Shown here: piece after piece, positions 18,413 to 30,995 of the stretch
Position numbering within the stretch: position 1 is the stretch's first letter
Layout of the letters: each line of letters starts with the position of its first letter
Origin: Isoetes taiwanensis
Lineage: Eukaryota > Streptophyta > Lycopodiopsida > Isoetales > Isoetaceae
Length of the DNA stretch: 64,000 nucleotides
Assembly: GCA_021234155.1 (NCBI GenBank)
Contig: JAJEKV010000025.1
Coordinates: forward strand, 1,272,568-1,336,567
Reading direction: 5' to 3'
Program-made: the position numbers and the translations under genes
Notes under the pieces: generated by a model
Databases searched by the model: none
What the model was told of the DNA's origin: nothing
The model's input: only the letters and a program-made list of their open reading frames with translations

Positions 18413-21400
18413 TCCAAAGTCATAAAGTTTTAAGTTATATCTTTGCTAATAACCATTCAATGAAGCTCGCTATTGTTTATTAGGACTTCTAAGTGAAGAA
18501 TCGAGTTAATTTTGAATTAAAGTAAGAGGGTCAAGTTAGAACTTCTAGCAATCTAGAATGGTCCAATGCCATGGAAAGTGCCATGCTGAAAGCCTGGTTC
18601 CAATGGCCTTCCTTTTGGAAACTTAAAAGTTGCTGGAATTGGTAGTTTTAAGCCCCAACGCCAAGGCCTATCTAGCAGGCAAATTTACATATTGCCGAAT
18701 CTAAAAAACATTCTATACCCAAAAGGAGAGCCATTTGAACAAAATGCCTATGGGCATTACAAAAACACGATGCCTTGGATAAGACACCATGCGAGGACCA
18801 TTATCTGCACAATGGAAGCAAGTCATCTTTGGTCGCGATGCGGACCTAGCTTGTAGGTGCCTCCATCTTGCATCATAATACAACAATATTCTGCTATTTG
18901 CAATTCAAATTTGCATCAATGCGCAATTTAATCCAAGAACTTCAGAAAAACAATCTGAATAAGAAGTGGAACAACTACTTGACACAACTTTTGCACGCCT
19001 AACAATGTAGTGACATAGTCGGCCATGCATATATTGTTTGGGCAAAATGTTTGCCCAATCGGCTATATCTCACCTACCACTATTGCAAATAGTTCTCCAT
19101 TCGCATCAAAGCAACAAAAGAAAATGTTAGATTGACATCTTCATCTAGACTACGTATGTCTCCATTTGTCTAAAGCAAATTTATTGTAAAAGATGACGAG
19201 TGCTCGTTCATAATCGAATTTGCAACCTTGTGTTACAACTGAAATCGACTTCACACACAAGTGCTCGTTCATAATCGAATTTGTAACCTTGTGTTACAAC
19301 TGAAATCGACTTCACACATCTTTCGTATCGTTCTCAATAGGCTGTTGTTTTATATCCAGAGAAGTAGTCTGACTTTGCTTTCTTGCATTTCTTCTTAATT
19401 TCTCATGAGCCTTGTGCTACTTTGATTGTTCATCTTTTGCATGAACTTTTATATGGTCATCATGATATATGGCCTTCCTTTATCGTTGAATCAAAAGTGC
19501 ACAAAATTACGTGTGCACATAAGCTATTTGAGCAATGGTGGCATATTTTATGCAGCATTCTCTTCTCGTGAACATTTTCACTACCTATGTAAAGCAGTAT
19601 AATTTGTTCTTATAAAATTTCAAGTGTAATATTTCTGGGCTGAGAAGAGCCCACAGCTTGACACATACATTATTTTCTGTTTTTCTAAAATAAAAAAGGG
19701 AAATTTGTGATGGCCCAAACCAAACCTCCTCCTTTTCTTACGGGTCGAAGAAAGCCATTAGGGCTATGGTTGGACCCAAGGCACCTCTGTTCACCCTGCT
19801 CCGCGATCGCCAGTTTCGATGCAAGCAATGATCCCGCAGGCTATTGCTTGGAGCTATGGAGGCAAGGGCGCGGAACAACCTCGCTATCATAAGACGTACT
19901 TCGAAGGGTATGGCGCTGCGTGATAGATGTCCTCGCAACCGGTCCTTAGTTGAGGAGTTTTCGGGCCCGGCACCCAATATGTTGATTGTCGACCGCGGTC
20001 TGCAAAGAGGTTCTTCAACCGCCCGAAGTTTCAGATATGGATGCAAGAATGAGGTGTTTCTTGGCTATGGCGCGAAAGGGGCTACAAAAAGCTGCGTTTT
20101 TTTTCCACAAAGGCAAGGGGCTGGCCGCTGATGGATCCACCAGGCGACTTCTGAGATACCCATACTTGGCTCCCTCATCGTTTCTTCTTCTCGTTTGGCT
20201 TTGCACCCATCTGTTGCCCGGATCCGGTGGTCCGGCCACACCGGGCATGTGCAAGAACACAAGAACGAGATAATTTTTTATTAAAGCTTGGAATGATTTC
20301 CGATCAATTGCTAAACTAAATTTTTTCTTGCGTGCAATCACTGTTTATTGTCAAGCAAATGTAGGCGATGGCTTGCTACATCCGGCTGCTTCCTTCTTCT
20401 TTGTTTGATGGCTGTGGCTTCAATCCGCTCCTCCAAAATCCATCCCCATAGCACGGATTGTTTTGCAGAGCAAGAAAGACCAACATTTTCATTTTAAGAT
20501 CTTAGAAATGATTGAAGATTCCCAAATTAAACCTCCATTTTCTCGAGCCCGAAGTTCAAAAGTATAAACTTTGAATTAATTCGCCAAGCAACAGCGGTGG
20601 ATTTTTCTTTTGTAAAGACATTTTCTAGCGGGCAATCCGTGACAGTCAAGTACCATTTTCATAAACTCCAAGTTGTGGATGCTCCGGATGAACCCAACGA
20701 TCCCCGCCACAAAGTTATAAGTTACGACGACTACATTTAGGAAAACATAGAGATCTTTGATAATAAGCAAAATACCATAATCTTTTGGCGGCGAAACTCG
20801 GGAATTTCAACAGGATGAAGACTTCCATTAGCGTAACTCGGGTCGATGACAAAGACTGGCGCCTGGCCGATGTTTGCCGTTACTGAGATGCAACTTGGTG
20901 GCACTCATCTCTGCCACAGATCATTTTCACCTTCTTGATAAGTGCCGAATCCGTAACAAAACAATGACTTAATTATGACAACAAGTTTAAAATGCCCAAA
21001 GGCTTTAACTCTAAAGTATTTAGCTTTAAATTTCAAAATGTTTGTTCATTTTCGACTTGGATGTCCGAATAACAAATAAATCCCGTTCTTTCATGTATAA
21101 CATGCAAGGAATGGAAGTTTGCCTAGCTATCTAAAAACATGGCTATCTATCAAACTTATTTCTAAGTAGAAAGACACCAGATCGTGAAGTTCATGCCAAA
21201 GACAAAGATACCCGAATCAAGAGGGTAGATTATCACATAGTGCCAAAGCCAATGGATCACCGAGCAACCGGCAAACTTGGCAAAATCCGGTCCATAAGGA
21301 AGGCAATCTATTAGTAGTTAGTGATATAAATGAGAAGAATATAATATGTCTTGCCTTCTCATTTGTCAAGAGGGATTGTTAGAATCTACAAATACAAAGA

Positions 21401-24360
21401 ATAGGTTGGGAACAAAAAGTATGCAACCAAAGTTTGTACTAGTCGGAGTTCCATATCCAAATATTCTATACACATGAAGTTAGAAATAAAAGCATGATAT
21501 AGGAGCTAATACAATCTATGTATTTGATTAGGTGCTAATACAATCTATGTATTTGATTTATCGAAATACTTTGTCCGTGGTTGTCATGATCAAAAATATG
21601 CCGAGTTCCCAAAGACGCTGAAATTGCCTTTAACAACTAGAAGTTTTCGTGGGAAGCCTTAATCAAAGGCCCGGAGAGCATCGAAATTTTAAAGATCTAA
21701 ACGAAGTTTCAAATACTATATCCAAAATTCAAGTGTGGGAAGCTCCCATTTTGATGTGCGCACAATCGAACACAAGGCAACAAAATGCAATTTCACGAAG
21801 AAGAATGCGTTAGCGGCCTTGGTCACGCGATAAGTTTCTTGTATAACTGTATTTGGCTACAGATAGTGGTTAGCATATGCTATCATACTTCTTTATCATC
21901 ATGACATCTAGCTTTCATATATTTGAAGATAATTGGTCTTTGGTTGTCTACAATTATTTTTAATGGATTTTTTAATGTCTCACATTTTGAAGCACATTGG
22001 GGCCACAATTGACACAAAAAGGAAACTGTAATTGGACGTTTGCGAATATTTCTCTTTATCGTCTCCCACATATTAAATGGAGCATTTAATAAAGTTCTTC
22101 ATTTTTTTGCAATCATAACTTTCTTTTTGCCTCAAAAATTGTTATATGCTAATGGAGCAAGTGTAAGATACGGATTTTCCCAGTCAGCCCAAATACCGTA
22201 ACGCTACATAAGCGGAAAACAAATTAAAGATTCCGGTGATTTCAACACTACTAAAAACGGTTTCAACAAATGTCGTGCCCATGTTGCCTTCGCGCTCACA
22301 AACTAATAGAGAAGATGTTGATTCTAAGGTACAATGTATGATCTATAAGAAAGTGATCTTTTTAATGTTTCTTTCCTCGGGTAACAAGGACATGTTTTCA
22401 CCATGAACATACCCTTAGTAGAGAATTAGATGTACTTAATATCAGAGAATCTCCTTCTTTCTTAGCAAATGAAGCAACTGATTTCTGTGTGAACATAATG
22501 CCTCCAAGATTTACATGAAACGTGCTTGTCCGAATGGTCTTGGGCATCCACAAATTTCGATTTAACAACCTAATCCGTGTCTCAGATAGCAAACAAGCGC
22601 ATTGCATAACTGAACTAACAAATCATAACCACATAAAAGCCGGATTTTTGTGCCATCATAATGATGTGCTCTACCGCTAAAAAGAAGGGTTTTTTTACAT
22701 GGTGCAACAATTCGATCTAGCATTTGCAAGAACATCCATAAGCACTAAAATTCTCCTCTTAACCAATGCATAAGGAAAGCATAGGCCCAATTTTCCTTGT
22801 TGGCTAGAATGAAATATCAAGTGGCATGAGAAAACAACCTTGAATGAGTGGGCGCTTATTGATCAACAGTTTTGAATTTGCAGCCTTTTTTTTTCCACAG
22901 CTTTATTGAGTCAAGTTCTTTCGAAGCCAAAGATCCATGGACCGCAGAATCGCAATGCAAAATCACAAGCTTTGAAAAAAATGGTAAATTATTGGCGCCA
23001 TCGCGGTCATTATAGCTAGTAGCAATGTGAGCGTATGAACTGATAAATTATGTATGCTACGGTTAAATGAGCTTGCTTTTTGCAAAAAACACACATTCTG
23101 AAAAAATTCAACATAAAGGAGCTTTGATTTTGGGTCAAGAATTGCAAATCTGACCAAAACGAAAGCCCCGGCGAGAGAGAAATAGCAATGAGAGGAAACC
23201 GAATCACCAAATGGCAAAAACTAAAACAAACTAGGAGCAAATTGCAAAACATACAAAACCTAGAAATTTGGGTAAATGCAACGAAGTTGTGCAAAGCACA
23301 AGCCGCATTGTCAGAAACTGTGGATGCTAAAAGCTCAAACTTAAAAAGATCTAAAGACCTATCAAAAAAGAAGAATGCTAGATATCAAAGTAAAACGCCA
23401 TACCTTATATCAAAGGCTATCCTAACCGCCTACATCCATGCCAATGTTCCGCTTTCAGCCTATAGCTAAGTGCTATAAAACATCTCATAGTGTTTTGATA
23501 TCCGCATACGCTTCTGTAAAAAGTTGAACACCAAAATCTAGTTGAAATTACAAATTTCTAAGAACGATCTCCCGACACGAAATCACACTGTTGAACATCA
23601 TGCGAGATCCATCAACAAAATAGACACGAGAACATAAGCACCGCAGATAAAAATGATCCATAGAGTCCGCTTGCATGGTTTGGAAATTTTTGAATTTACA
23701 GCTTTGTTTCAATCGCCCGCCTTGCCATTGTAAATTTAAGCAAAGGTGTTAAGCTAAAATGAAAACGTAGTATTTATCTTAACAAAGAAAGAAAACAAGG
23801 AAGCAAAAAAAGATGAACAAAGGTCGACGATACTTAGCCGCATTTTCGAATACTTGAAAAGACTTGCCTGGATTTCATTTTTATGCCATCCAGTTGTGAA
23901 TGCCGTCCACCTCAAATCCAAGGCTATTATTTGCATCAACAATAAAGAAACAGCATCCGCAAAAGACATAAGTTTCAATCACATCCGCATCACCGCTTTA
24001 GCATTTGCAAGCAAGTCCGCCACACATCCGCAAATGTCCATGCCATTTGAACAAAACGATAATGCCCATTATAAATAGTAACAGACGAACAAATGGGAGT
24101 AAAGTTGGGAAAGAATTAATATTTACCTTTACTGTTTTATTTAACATTTCAGTGATCTAAACCCCTAAAGGAAAACATTGCTCCTACTAGCATGTTCCAG
24201 CAGCTTCAATCTGTTTCTATCCCTGCATCATAAATCCAGAGCATAAAAAGTAAAAAGATGCCTAGGACTTTGTTAAGTAAAAAGACAACAATGTAAACGT
24301 GGTGGTTGCAATATCAATGCTCAAAAGATTAGGATTCACAACCCAAGTTAGGATTCACAA
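18413..24360. other. AT-rich intergenic sequence
   Basis: No gene I can support. It contains a 61-bp tandem duplication (19200-19320), a roughly 30-bp tandem duplication of GCTAATACAATCTATG (21500-21557) and a GC-richer island at 19700-20270. The island has overlapping open frames of about 60-108 codons on both strands; none looks like a known family. Possible decayed exon, unassigned. Confidence 0.4.
19200..19320. repeat. 61-bp tandem duplication
   Basis: Two adjacent copies start GTGCTCGTTCATAATCGAAT (19200 and 19261) and end in GAAATCGACTTCACACA. They differ at one or two positions, so the duplication is recent. Confidence 0.85.
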
Positions 24361-24369
24361 CCCAAGTTG

Positions 24370-24475
24370 TTGCTAACTTGCATCAAGGCTTTAGAGGCTA
24401 TGCGGAAGGAAAAATATGATTTGGTTTCGTTGGATATCTATATGCCATTAATGGATGGTCTGCAATGTAATATCC
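24370..24475 (+). pseudogene. Response-regulator receiver-domain fragment
   Basis: The plus-strand frame reads KALEAMRKEKYDLVSLDIYM followed by PLMDGLQ. It matches the segment around the phospho-accepting aspartate of CheY-like receiver domains (consensus xDLxLxDxxMPxMDG), as in plant hybrid histidine kinases and response regulators. Asp in SLDIYMP would be the phosphorylation site. The frame leaves the family after GLQ, at CAAT/GTAATA, either a splice donor or decay. The upstream acidic pocket and the downstream Thr and Lys are not visible. Most likely a lone exon remnant. Confidence 0.5.
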
Positions 24476-24479
24476 CTAA

Positions 24480-26150
24480 TAGAAAGAAAATTATGTTAGA
24501 ACGTTACCTCTTTGAGGATACAGAACGAATTTAAACATTGATTCCTTCTCACTTGTTGCCAGGAACCCTAGATCGCAGCCACATTGGAGTAATGAACTGA
24601 TGAGAGGTTACATTTCGAGGGTCCACATTTATGCCACGTAAATGTAAAGCAATATACCCGTAAGAAAATGCAAATCTGAAAATATGAGAGCAAGCAACAT
24701 CAAAACACAGAACTTTATAGGTTTAGCTTCTGTTTCTATGATAGAAAACCCTTGCATTCTGCGCTTGCTTCGAGCTTACAACTAAAGCATGTAATGTTTA
24801 TGGCTCCAAAAGATCCGCAATGTACAGTTTTATTTGATAAATCCCAAAGATTCTACACCATGAGTCCAGATTAAGTTTTTCTCGCTTTTGAAAGAAACTC
24901 ATATTTGCACATGCTTCGCAGGTATTGAAAAGTTTTAATATTACTATGCATGTTCTTGCGGCTTGAAGTTAATGGCCAATTTCAAAGAAACTACATCATA
25001 CTTATGGATGAAATGTTACATTTCGAGGGTCCATGTTTATGCCAAGAAAAATGTAAAGCAATATACCCGCAAGAAAATGCAAACCGAGACAAAATAATAT
25101 GAGAGCAAGCAACACCAAAAGACGTAACTTTATAGCTTTAATTTCAGTTTCGACGATAGAAAACCCTTGCACTCGCTTCACTTCAAAAGATCATCCGTAA
25201 TGTACGCTTTTTTATTTGAGAAAAGCTTACGTTCTTATAAGTTGGCTATGCAATCGAATCTTTGCTTGAAGCTAAACCACTAGGTATTTAAATGAACCGT
25301 AGCCTTTCCCTTTGAAGCTATTCAACTGCTTCGATGCAAAACCCAAACCGAATCATGTATTAGGCTTATAGGTCGCCTTTATCCAATGCTAATGTTAACG
25401 CCTTTTCCCTGTTCAATCGATAACATCCATATTCCGTTAAAACACAAGTAAAAAACTAGGATAGAGCATGAACAATTCGCTCCACTTCTACCTTAAAGCC
25501 GTTTAACGTAAATAAGCTGGAAAAAATTTTCATGGGCCATGATTTCTTCTCTCGATTGCGCCTTCCAAAGGCATGCCAAAGATACAATTTGATTGCAATA
25601 GCACAAGAATGAGTGATTCTTGGTATCCGTATCCAGCAAAGAAGCCAGGGAATGGCTCCAAGAGGGGCCTAAACCGGTCCAGATAGATCGATTTGGGGTG
25701 TTGGATTGGAGCCATGGTAGCCGGACTCAAGAAGATCAAAGCGACACTGGGAAGGTCGAATCCAGGCCAGGAGGTCTTATCAAGCGTCGTTGTTTAAGAA
25801 CACTCTTCCGGACGCCACTCTTCGAACTCGAAATGGTTCCAACGCTTCGGCCATACCGGTTTTGTAGCACCTCCGCCATGCAATGTAATGAAATTGTTCA
25901 AACCTAACATCAAAAGATTTTTTGTGCCACTACACAAGGTCACATTAATTTCCAATGACACCTCACAAAATAAGATAGGCCATTGATGCAGCTTAGCAAT
26001 GGTCGTACTTCGAATCCCACGAAGAAATCAAATTTTTTCCTTTTTTTTTTTCTCTCTATATTTCTTTTCAAGGCCTAATATTGCTATGCCACCTCATCAT
26101 GTACATTAAATGCAATCAATAGGTGGCTAAAACTAGGCCACTATGTAAGA
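24480..26150. other. Intergenic sequence without recognised genes
   Basis: Two related blocks (about 24595-24790 and 25010-25170) share GTTACATTTCGAGGGTCCA and a following GTAAAGCAATATACCCG segment, so one is a diverged copy of the other. Open frames of 69 and 95 codons near 25530-25907 overlap on opposite strands and match nothing I know. A T10 run lies near 26040. Confidence 0.4.
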
Positions 26151-26299
26151 TATAAGGTGGCGCCACCTCAAGGTGGCATTTAATAACATTAACTTTTTAA
26201 TCAACGGCCGAGATCAAACCCCTAAATCCAATTGCCTAAATCAAAAGCCCCAAATAAGGGTGGCACCATCTGGGCCGTCGATCTCGCACGTTCGACGGT

Positions 26300-26530
26300 C
26301 CAGATGACGACACCTCAATCTCTACCACCAAGGGGGCTGCTTGGGGTGATTCAAGGTGTCATCATCTCGACCGTCGATCTCAGATCTGGACGGTCCAGGC
26401 GGCGACACCAAAATCTCTATATACATTTGGTACACTTGGGGTGGATTGAGGTGGCTCCACCAGGGCCGTCGGATCTCAGATTTGGACGGTCCAGGCGGCG
26501 ACACCAAAATCTCTATATACATTTGGTACA
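26300..26530. repeat. Tandem units with GACGGTCCAGGCGGCGACACC
   Basis: The segment running from a CGATCTCAGAT-like box through GGACGGTCCAGGCGGCGACA to CTATATACATTTGGTACACTT occurs twice in direct order (about 26380-26440 and 26465-26531). A third, less similar unit lies near 26275-26340. Confidence 0.7.
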
Positions 26531-26579
26531 CTTATATAATTGTATATATATAACAGATATATATATCTCTTATATATAT

Positions 26580-27150
26580 ACAATTATTTTATGGGTCCTA
26601 TGGGGGGGTGAGTGTGGGTAGAGATTAATCCGATCCGTCTAATTTTTGAGGTGGCGTTTAAATGGCCCTTGGATTTGATGGGGGGCATGCATGGGCCATG
26701 CATGGGGCATGCACCCCATCCATGGACCGTCGATCGGGCACGTGTGAAATCTTGGCCCTTGATTTTTTAAAGGGAAGGTGCAAGGAAGGTGTCTTAAAAG
26801 GTGCTTTTTGGTGCAGTCAATCTTAACCGTTGGATCAAATGGGGGAGGAGAAATCCTAACCATTAACTTTTTTATTAAATTGCAATTTCTTTATTAAAAG
26901 AGGTGAGGTGGCACCCTTATTTAATAAAAAGGTAATGAGGTGGCACCAACATTAATGGGTGGACTTTCTAGGAAGTTTTTTTTTTATAATCAGCTTCAAA
27001 GGCCGATAACTTGCAGTAGAGGGGTCGGATGAAGGTGGGACCCATACCATTGGATTCCTCTCATCGAGAACTTTCCAATGAGTGGTACTTTGGCATCGTT
27101 CCGTCGCAGTTGGAGCTAATGTGATCGAATACTAAGTTTCTTTTTGGAAA
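26580..27150. repeat. Module 1 preceding GAATCT array
   Basis: Contains GGGTCCTATGGGGG, the GGATTTGATGGGGGGCATGC box, ACCGTCGATCGGGCACG, a GAGGTGGCACC block and GAGGGGTCGGATGAAGGTGG. The same order recurs at 28260-28850, and its first half at 31667-31860. Confidence 0.75.
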
Positions 27151-28185
27151 CTTAGAATTTTACAGAATCTATGGGAATTTAAGAGACTCTAGGGGAATCT
27201 CCATAGGATTTTAGAGAATTTAAATGAACCTCAAGAGAATCTTTGGGAATCTATGATAGGAGAATCTACATAGAAACATGGGGAATCTAGAAGAATCTTG
27301 AGATAATCTTTAGGAGGCTAGGGGAACCCCAACAAAATTAGGGAATTTATGGGAATCTCAAGAAAATCATAGAGAATCTAGTAGAATCGAAGTGCATCTT
27401 CATAAAATCTTTGAGAATCCGTGTAAATCTGTAGAATCTTAGGGAATTTACATAGAATCTAAGGGAATCTAAGAAAATTTAGGGGAATCCACATAAAATT
27501 TTGGAGACTCTAGAGGTTTCTTGTGATAAGTTCAAAAATTTAGAGGAATCTTTATAGAATCTTAAGAATCTAGGGGAAGCTTTGTGGAATCTTAGGGAAT
27601 CTTTCATTACTAAGTGTGTTTAGTAGGGGAATCTTGATAGAATCTAAGGGAATCCAACAGAATCTATATAGAATCTTGGAAAATTTGCAATAATCTTTGA
27701 GAATCTAGGGGAATCTTAAGAGAATCTTAAGTAATCTATGGGATTAAGAGTATTTAAGGGAATCTTTCTTAAATCTTTGAAAATCTAAGATACTTTTTTC
27801 TGAATATTCAAGAATCTAAGCGAATCTTTATAGAATCTTCATTGAATGGCTCAGAATCTAGCAGAATCTAAGTGCATCTTCATAAAATCTTCGAGAATCT
27901 AGGGGAATCTTGATGGAATCTTCAAGAAACTAGGGGAATCTCTATAGAATCTACATAGAATTCTGGAAAATTTAGAGGATCCTTGTGATAACGTTTGAGA
28001 TCTTGAGGAATCTTTGTAGAATCCTAAGAATCTAAGGGAATCTTTTACACTAAGTGTATTTTCTAGGGGAATCTTGATAGAGCCTAAAGGAATCTAAGAG
28101 AATCTATATAGAATCTTGAGAAATCTAGAGAAAATCTTTGAGAATCTAGGGGAATCTTAAGAGAATCTTAAGTTTGGACTCAGAA
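27150..28185. repeat. GAATCT satellite array 1
   Basis: About 1 kb made of GAATCT (AGATTC on the other strand) repeated every 10-12 bp with variable 4-6 base linkers such as AGGG, TTAG and TTAAGA. It is interrupted only by short stretches. There is no coding potential. Confidence 0.85.
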
Positions 28186-28199
28186 TTTGTGTACTCCCT

Positions 28200-28255
28200 T
28201 ATAGTACACTCACTTGTATATATATACAATTATATTATATATATATCTTAATATG
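28200..28255. repeat. (TA)n tract
   Basis: CACTTGTATATATATACAATTATATTATATATATATC; the same border ACTTGTATATA precedes the other TA tracts at 29709, 31543 and 40300. Confidence 0.8.
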
Positions 28256-28259
28256 TATA

Positions 28260-28850
28260 TAGAAACTCATGGGGGTAGTTACAAAATGGCATATCGGATA
28301 TAAATTTTTGATCTTGGCCCTTGGATAAAAAGTTGGTGAGGTGGCGTAGCGTAAGCCCTTGGATTTCGATGGGGGCATACATGAGTCATACATGGGGGCA
28401 TACACCCCATCTGTGAACCATTGGATCAAAGGGGAAGGCGAAATCCTAGCCCTTGATTTTTATGGGGAAGGTGCAAGGAAGATGCCAAAAAGTGAATTTG
28501 GGGTAGCAGATCTTAACCATTGGATCAAAAGGTGAGCATAAATCCTAGCCATTAACTCTTTAATATTAAATTAGTTTTTTTTTAAAAGGAGGTGAGGTGG
28601 CACCCTCATTAATAAAAACAAGTAATGAGGTGGCAAAGCATTTATTAGTGGACATTCTAGGAAGCTTCTTTTTGTTTAATCGCCTTCAAAAGCACGTAGC
28701 TTGCGGTAGAGGGGTCGGATGAAGGTGGGACTCACACTATTGGATTCCTCTCGTCGAGAGCTTTCCAATGAGTGGTGCTTTGACACTATTTTGTTGCAGT
28801 TGGAGCCAACATGATCGAACACTAAGAATTTTTTTGGAATGTGCGATTTT
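28260..28850. repeat. Module 2 preceding GAATCT array
   Basis: Diverged copy of 26580-27150, including GGGGGCATACA boxes, CCATTGGATCAAA, GAGGTGAGGTGGCACC and GAGGGGTCGGATGAAGGTGG. It is followed, like module 1, by a GAATCT array. Confidence 0.75.
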
Positions 28851-29690
28851 CAAGGAATCTATGGCAAGTTGAGGGAATCTTAGTATAATCTTTATAGGAT
28901 CTTAGGGAGTCCAGAGGAATATCATGAGAATCTTAGAGAATCTATGATAATCTCAAGAGAGCATCTTTGAGAATGTAAGGGAATCTAATGGAATCTTGAT
29001 AAAATCTTTAAGAACCTAGAGGAAAATTGATGTAATCTTGGGGAATCTAGGGGAATCTTCGTAGAATCTATTGGAACTAGAGGAATCTCAAGAGAATCTA
29101 TAGGAATCTCAAAGCTTCTTTGGGAATCTAGGGAATCTTAAAACCTTGAGGAATCTTAATGGAATCTTAGAGAATCTAGAAGAATCTAGGAGAATCTTGA
29201 TAGACTCTTGAAGAATCTAGAGGAATCTTGGGGTATTCTTTTAAAATCTAGGCGAATCTTTAGAGAATCTTAGGGAGTCTCAAATGAATCTTTGGGAATC
29301 TAGAGGAATCTTCATAAAATCTTTAAGAATCTATGGGAATCTTAATGGAATCTCACAGAATCTAGGAGAATATTGGTAGAATCTTGGAGAATATAGAGGA
29401 ATCTTGGGGTATTCTTTTGGAATCTAGGGAAATCTTTAGAGAATCTTTGGGAATCTTAATAAAATCTAGGGGAATCTCCATAGAATCTTAAGAATCTAGG
29501 GGAATCTTTATGGAGCATTAAGAATCTAAGAAAACCTTTGGGAATCTAGGAGAATCTAAGAGAATCTCAAGAGAATCTTTGGGAATATAGGGGAATCTTC
29601 CTAAAAGTTTTGAGAATCTTGATGGAATTTTAGAGAATCTTCATAGAATCTAGGAGAATCTTCATAGGATCTTCGAGCTTTATGCAGTCC
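28850..29690. repeat. GAATCT satellite array 2
   Basis: About 0.85 kb with the same 10-12 bp GAATCT spacing as 27150-28185. It follows module 2 and ends at a TA tract, completing a second higher-order unit of about 1.5 kb. Confidence 0.85.
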
Positions 29691-29707
29691 CTCATATTAC
29701 AAACACT

Positions 29708-29765
<58 letters not shown>
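29708..29765. repeat. (TA)n microsatellite
   Basis: About 55 bp of uninterrupted AT dinucleotides after ACACTTGTATATA. Confidence 0.9.
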
Positions 29766-29766
<1 letters not shown>

Positions 29767-29774
29767 AACATATA

Positions 29775-30200
29775 TATGTTCTTATGTTTGTCCCATTGAA
29801 TCCGACCGTTGATCTAAGATCCTACGGCTCACGTGGCTTTGGGACGTATCCTACGGCCCAGATGGCTTGGGAGTTTACATACAGCTCATATAGACACGAT
29901 CCTACGGTCCAGGTTGATCTGATCCTGACCGTCGATCCGAGATTCTACGGCTCACGTTGCTTGGCACATATCTTACGGTCCACATGGCTATGTTCTTATG
30001 TTTGTCCCATTGAATCGACCGTTGATCTAAGATCCTACGGCTCCGCGTGGCTTTGGGCGTGATCCCACGCCGGATATATAACTCATATAGACACGATCCT
30101 ACGGTCCAGTTGATCTCGATCCTCGACCTGGCTGATCCGAGATCCTACGGCCACGCTGTTTGGCACATATCTTACGGTCCACATGGCTTTGGGAATTATA
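29775..30200. repeat. 214-bp tandem duplication with CTACGG motifs
   Basis: TGTTCTTATGTTTGTCCCAT starts at about 29777 and again at about 29990. Each unit carries repeated GATCCTACGG(C/T) boxes and an ACCGT(T/C)GATC box. The second unit has small indels. Confidence 0.8.
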
Positions 30201-30324
30201 TGTAATAGATCCTATGGCTCATATTGCTTTTATATGATGAGATCTTGATCGTTGATTGAGTCTAAGATCCTATGGTTCATGTTGAATGCTCATCCCTTAA
30301 GGAAAGGCTTTTAAAATTTTTTAT

Positions 30325-30405
30325 GTTATTGGGGGAATTCGAACCCTGGTCTTCAACCCCCCAAACCCCCCACTCTAACCACTAGACCAAGCATTAATTC
30401 CATGA
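30325..30405 (-). mobile_element. tRNA-derived SINE head
   Basis: The minus strand reads TGGTCTAGTGGTTAGAGTGG (box A region) and, about 30 bases on, AGGGTTCGAATTCCCCC (box B with a T-arm-like stem). The box A core TGGTCTAGTGGT is shared with the SINE at 4697. The body beyond is short and AT-rich, and no clear poly(A) tail is seen. Confidence 0.55.
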
Positions 30406-30464
30406 AGAATTTATGTTTCAAATATACTTAAGGGTAATGTTCCAATTAAGATAAAATAGACTAT

Positions 30465-30995
30465 AACATTCTAGCTAGTTCAAGAAAGTTCTAGAATGTT
30501 CTGGAAGGCTCTAGAAAGTTCTAGAATCTTCTAGAAAGTTCTAGAACATAAAAGTTTAATCTAAGGGGATCTAAGAAAACTCTTCCAGAAAGTTCCAAAT
30601 TGTTCTAATAAGTTTAGAATGTTCTAGAATGTAGGGGAATCTATGGGAATGTAAGGAAATCTAGGGAAATACTTCCAGAAAGTTCTAGAATATTTTGAAA
30701 GTATAAGAATGTTACAGAAAGTAATAGAATGTTCTAAAAATTCTAGAATGTAAAGGAAATCGGTAAGAATCTAATAGAATGTAAGAAAATCTTATAAAAT
30801 ATAAGAGAATCTAGGGGGGGATCTAAGAAAATTCTTCCAGAAAGTTCCAAATTGTTCTAATAAGATTTAGAATGTTCTAGAATGTAGGGGAATCTATGGG
30901 AATGTAAGGAAATCTAGGGAAATACTTCCAGAAAGTTCTAGGATGTTTTGAAAGTTTCAGAATGTTCCAGAAAGTTCTAGAATGTTCTAGAATGT
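30465..30995. promoter_or_regulatory. Heat-shock-element-like array (TTCnnGAA repeats)
   Basis: From 30479 to 30546 the sequence is 14 consecutive 5-bp modules alternating TTC and GAA (TTCTAGAA with linkers AG, TG, TC), with one mismatched module (CTC). The heat-shock factor consensus is three or more alternating nGAAn units. Shorter runs recur near 30590-30615, 30670-30745, 30835-30880 and 30930-30995. Whether any protein binds here is unknown. It could be a satellite that matches the consensus by chance of unit sequence. Confidence 0.6.

Noticed and set aside
19707-20341. Gene in the GC-richer island
   Set aside because: Overlapping frames on both strands and no family match; left as an unassigned stretch.
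25975-26030. Another SINE head (TTCGAATCCC)
   Set aside because: The box B match is imperfect and the putative box A is too close; no tail or target duplication is seen.
27150-29690. CRISPR array
   Set aside because: The repeated unit is only 6 bp with 4-6 bp variable linkers; there are no 25-40 bp repeats or spacers, and the context is plant-like.
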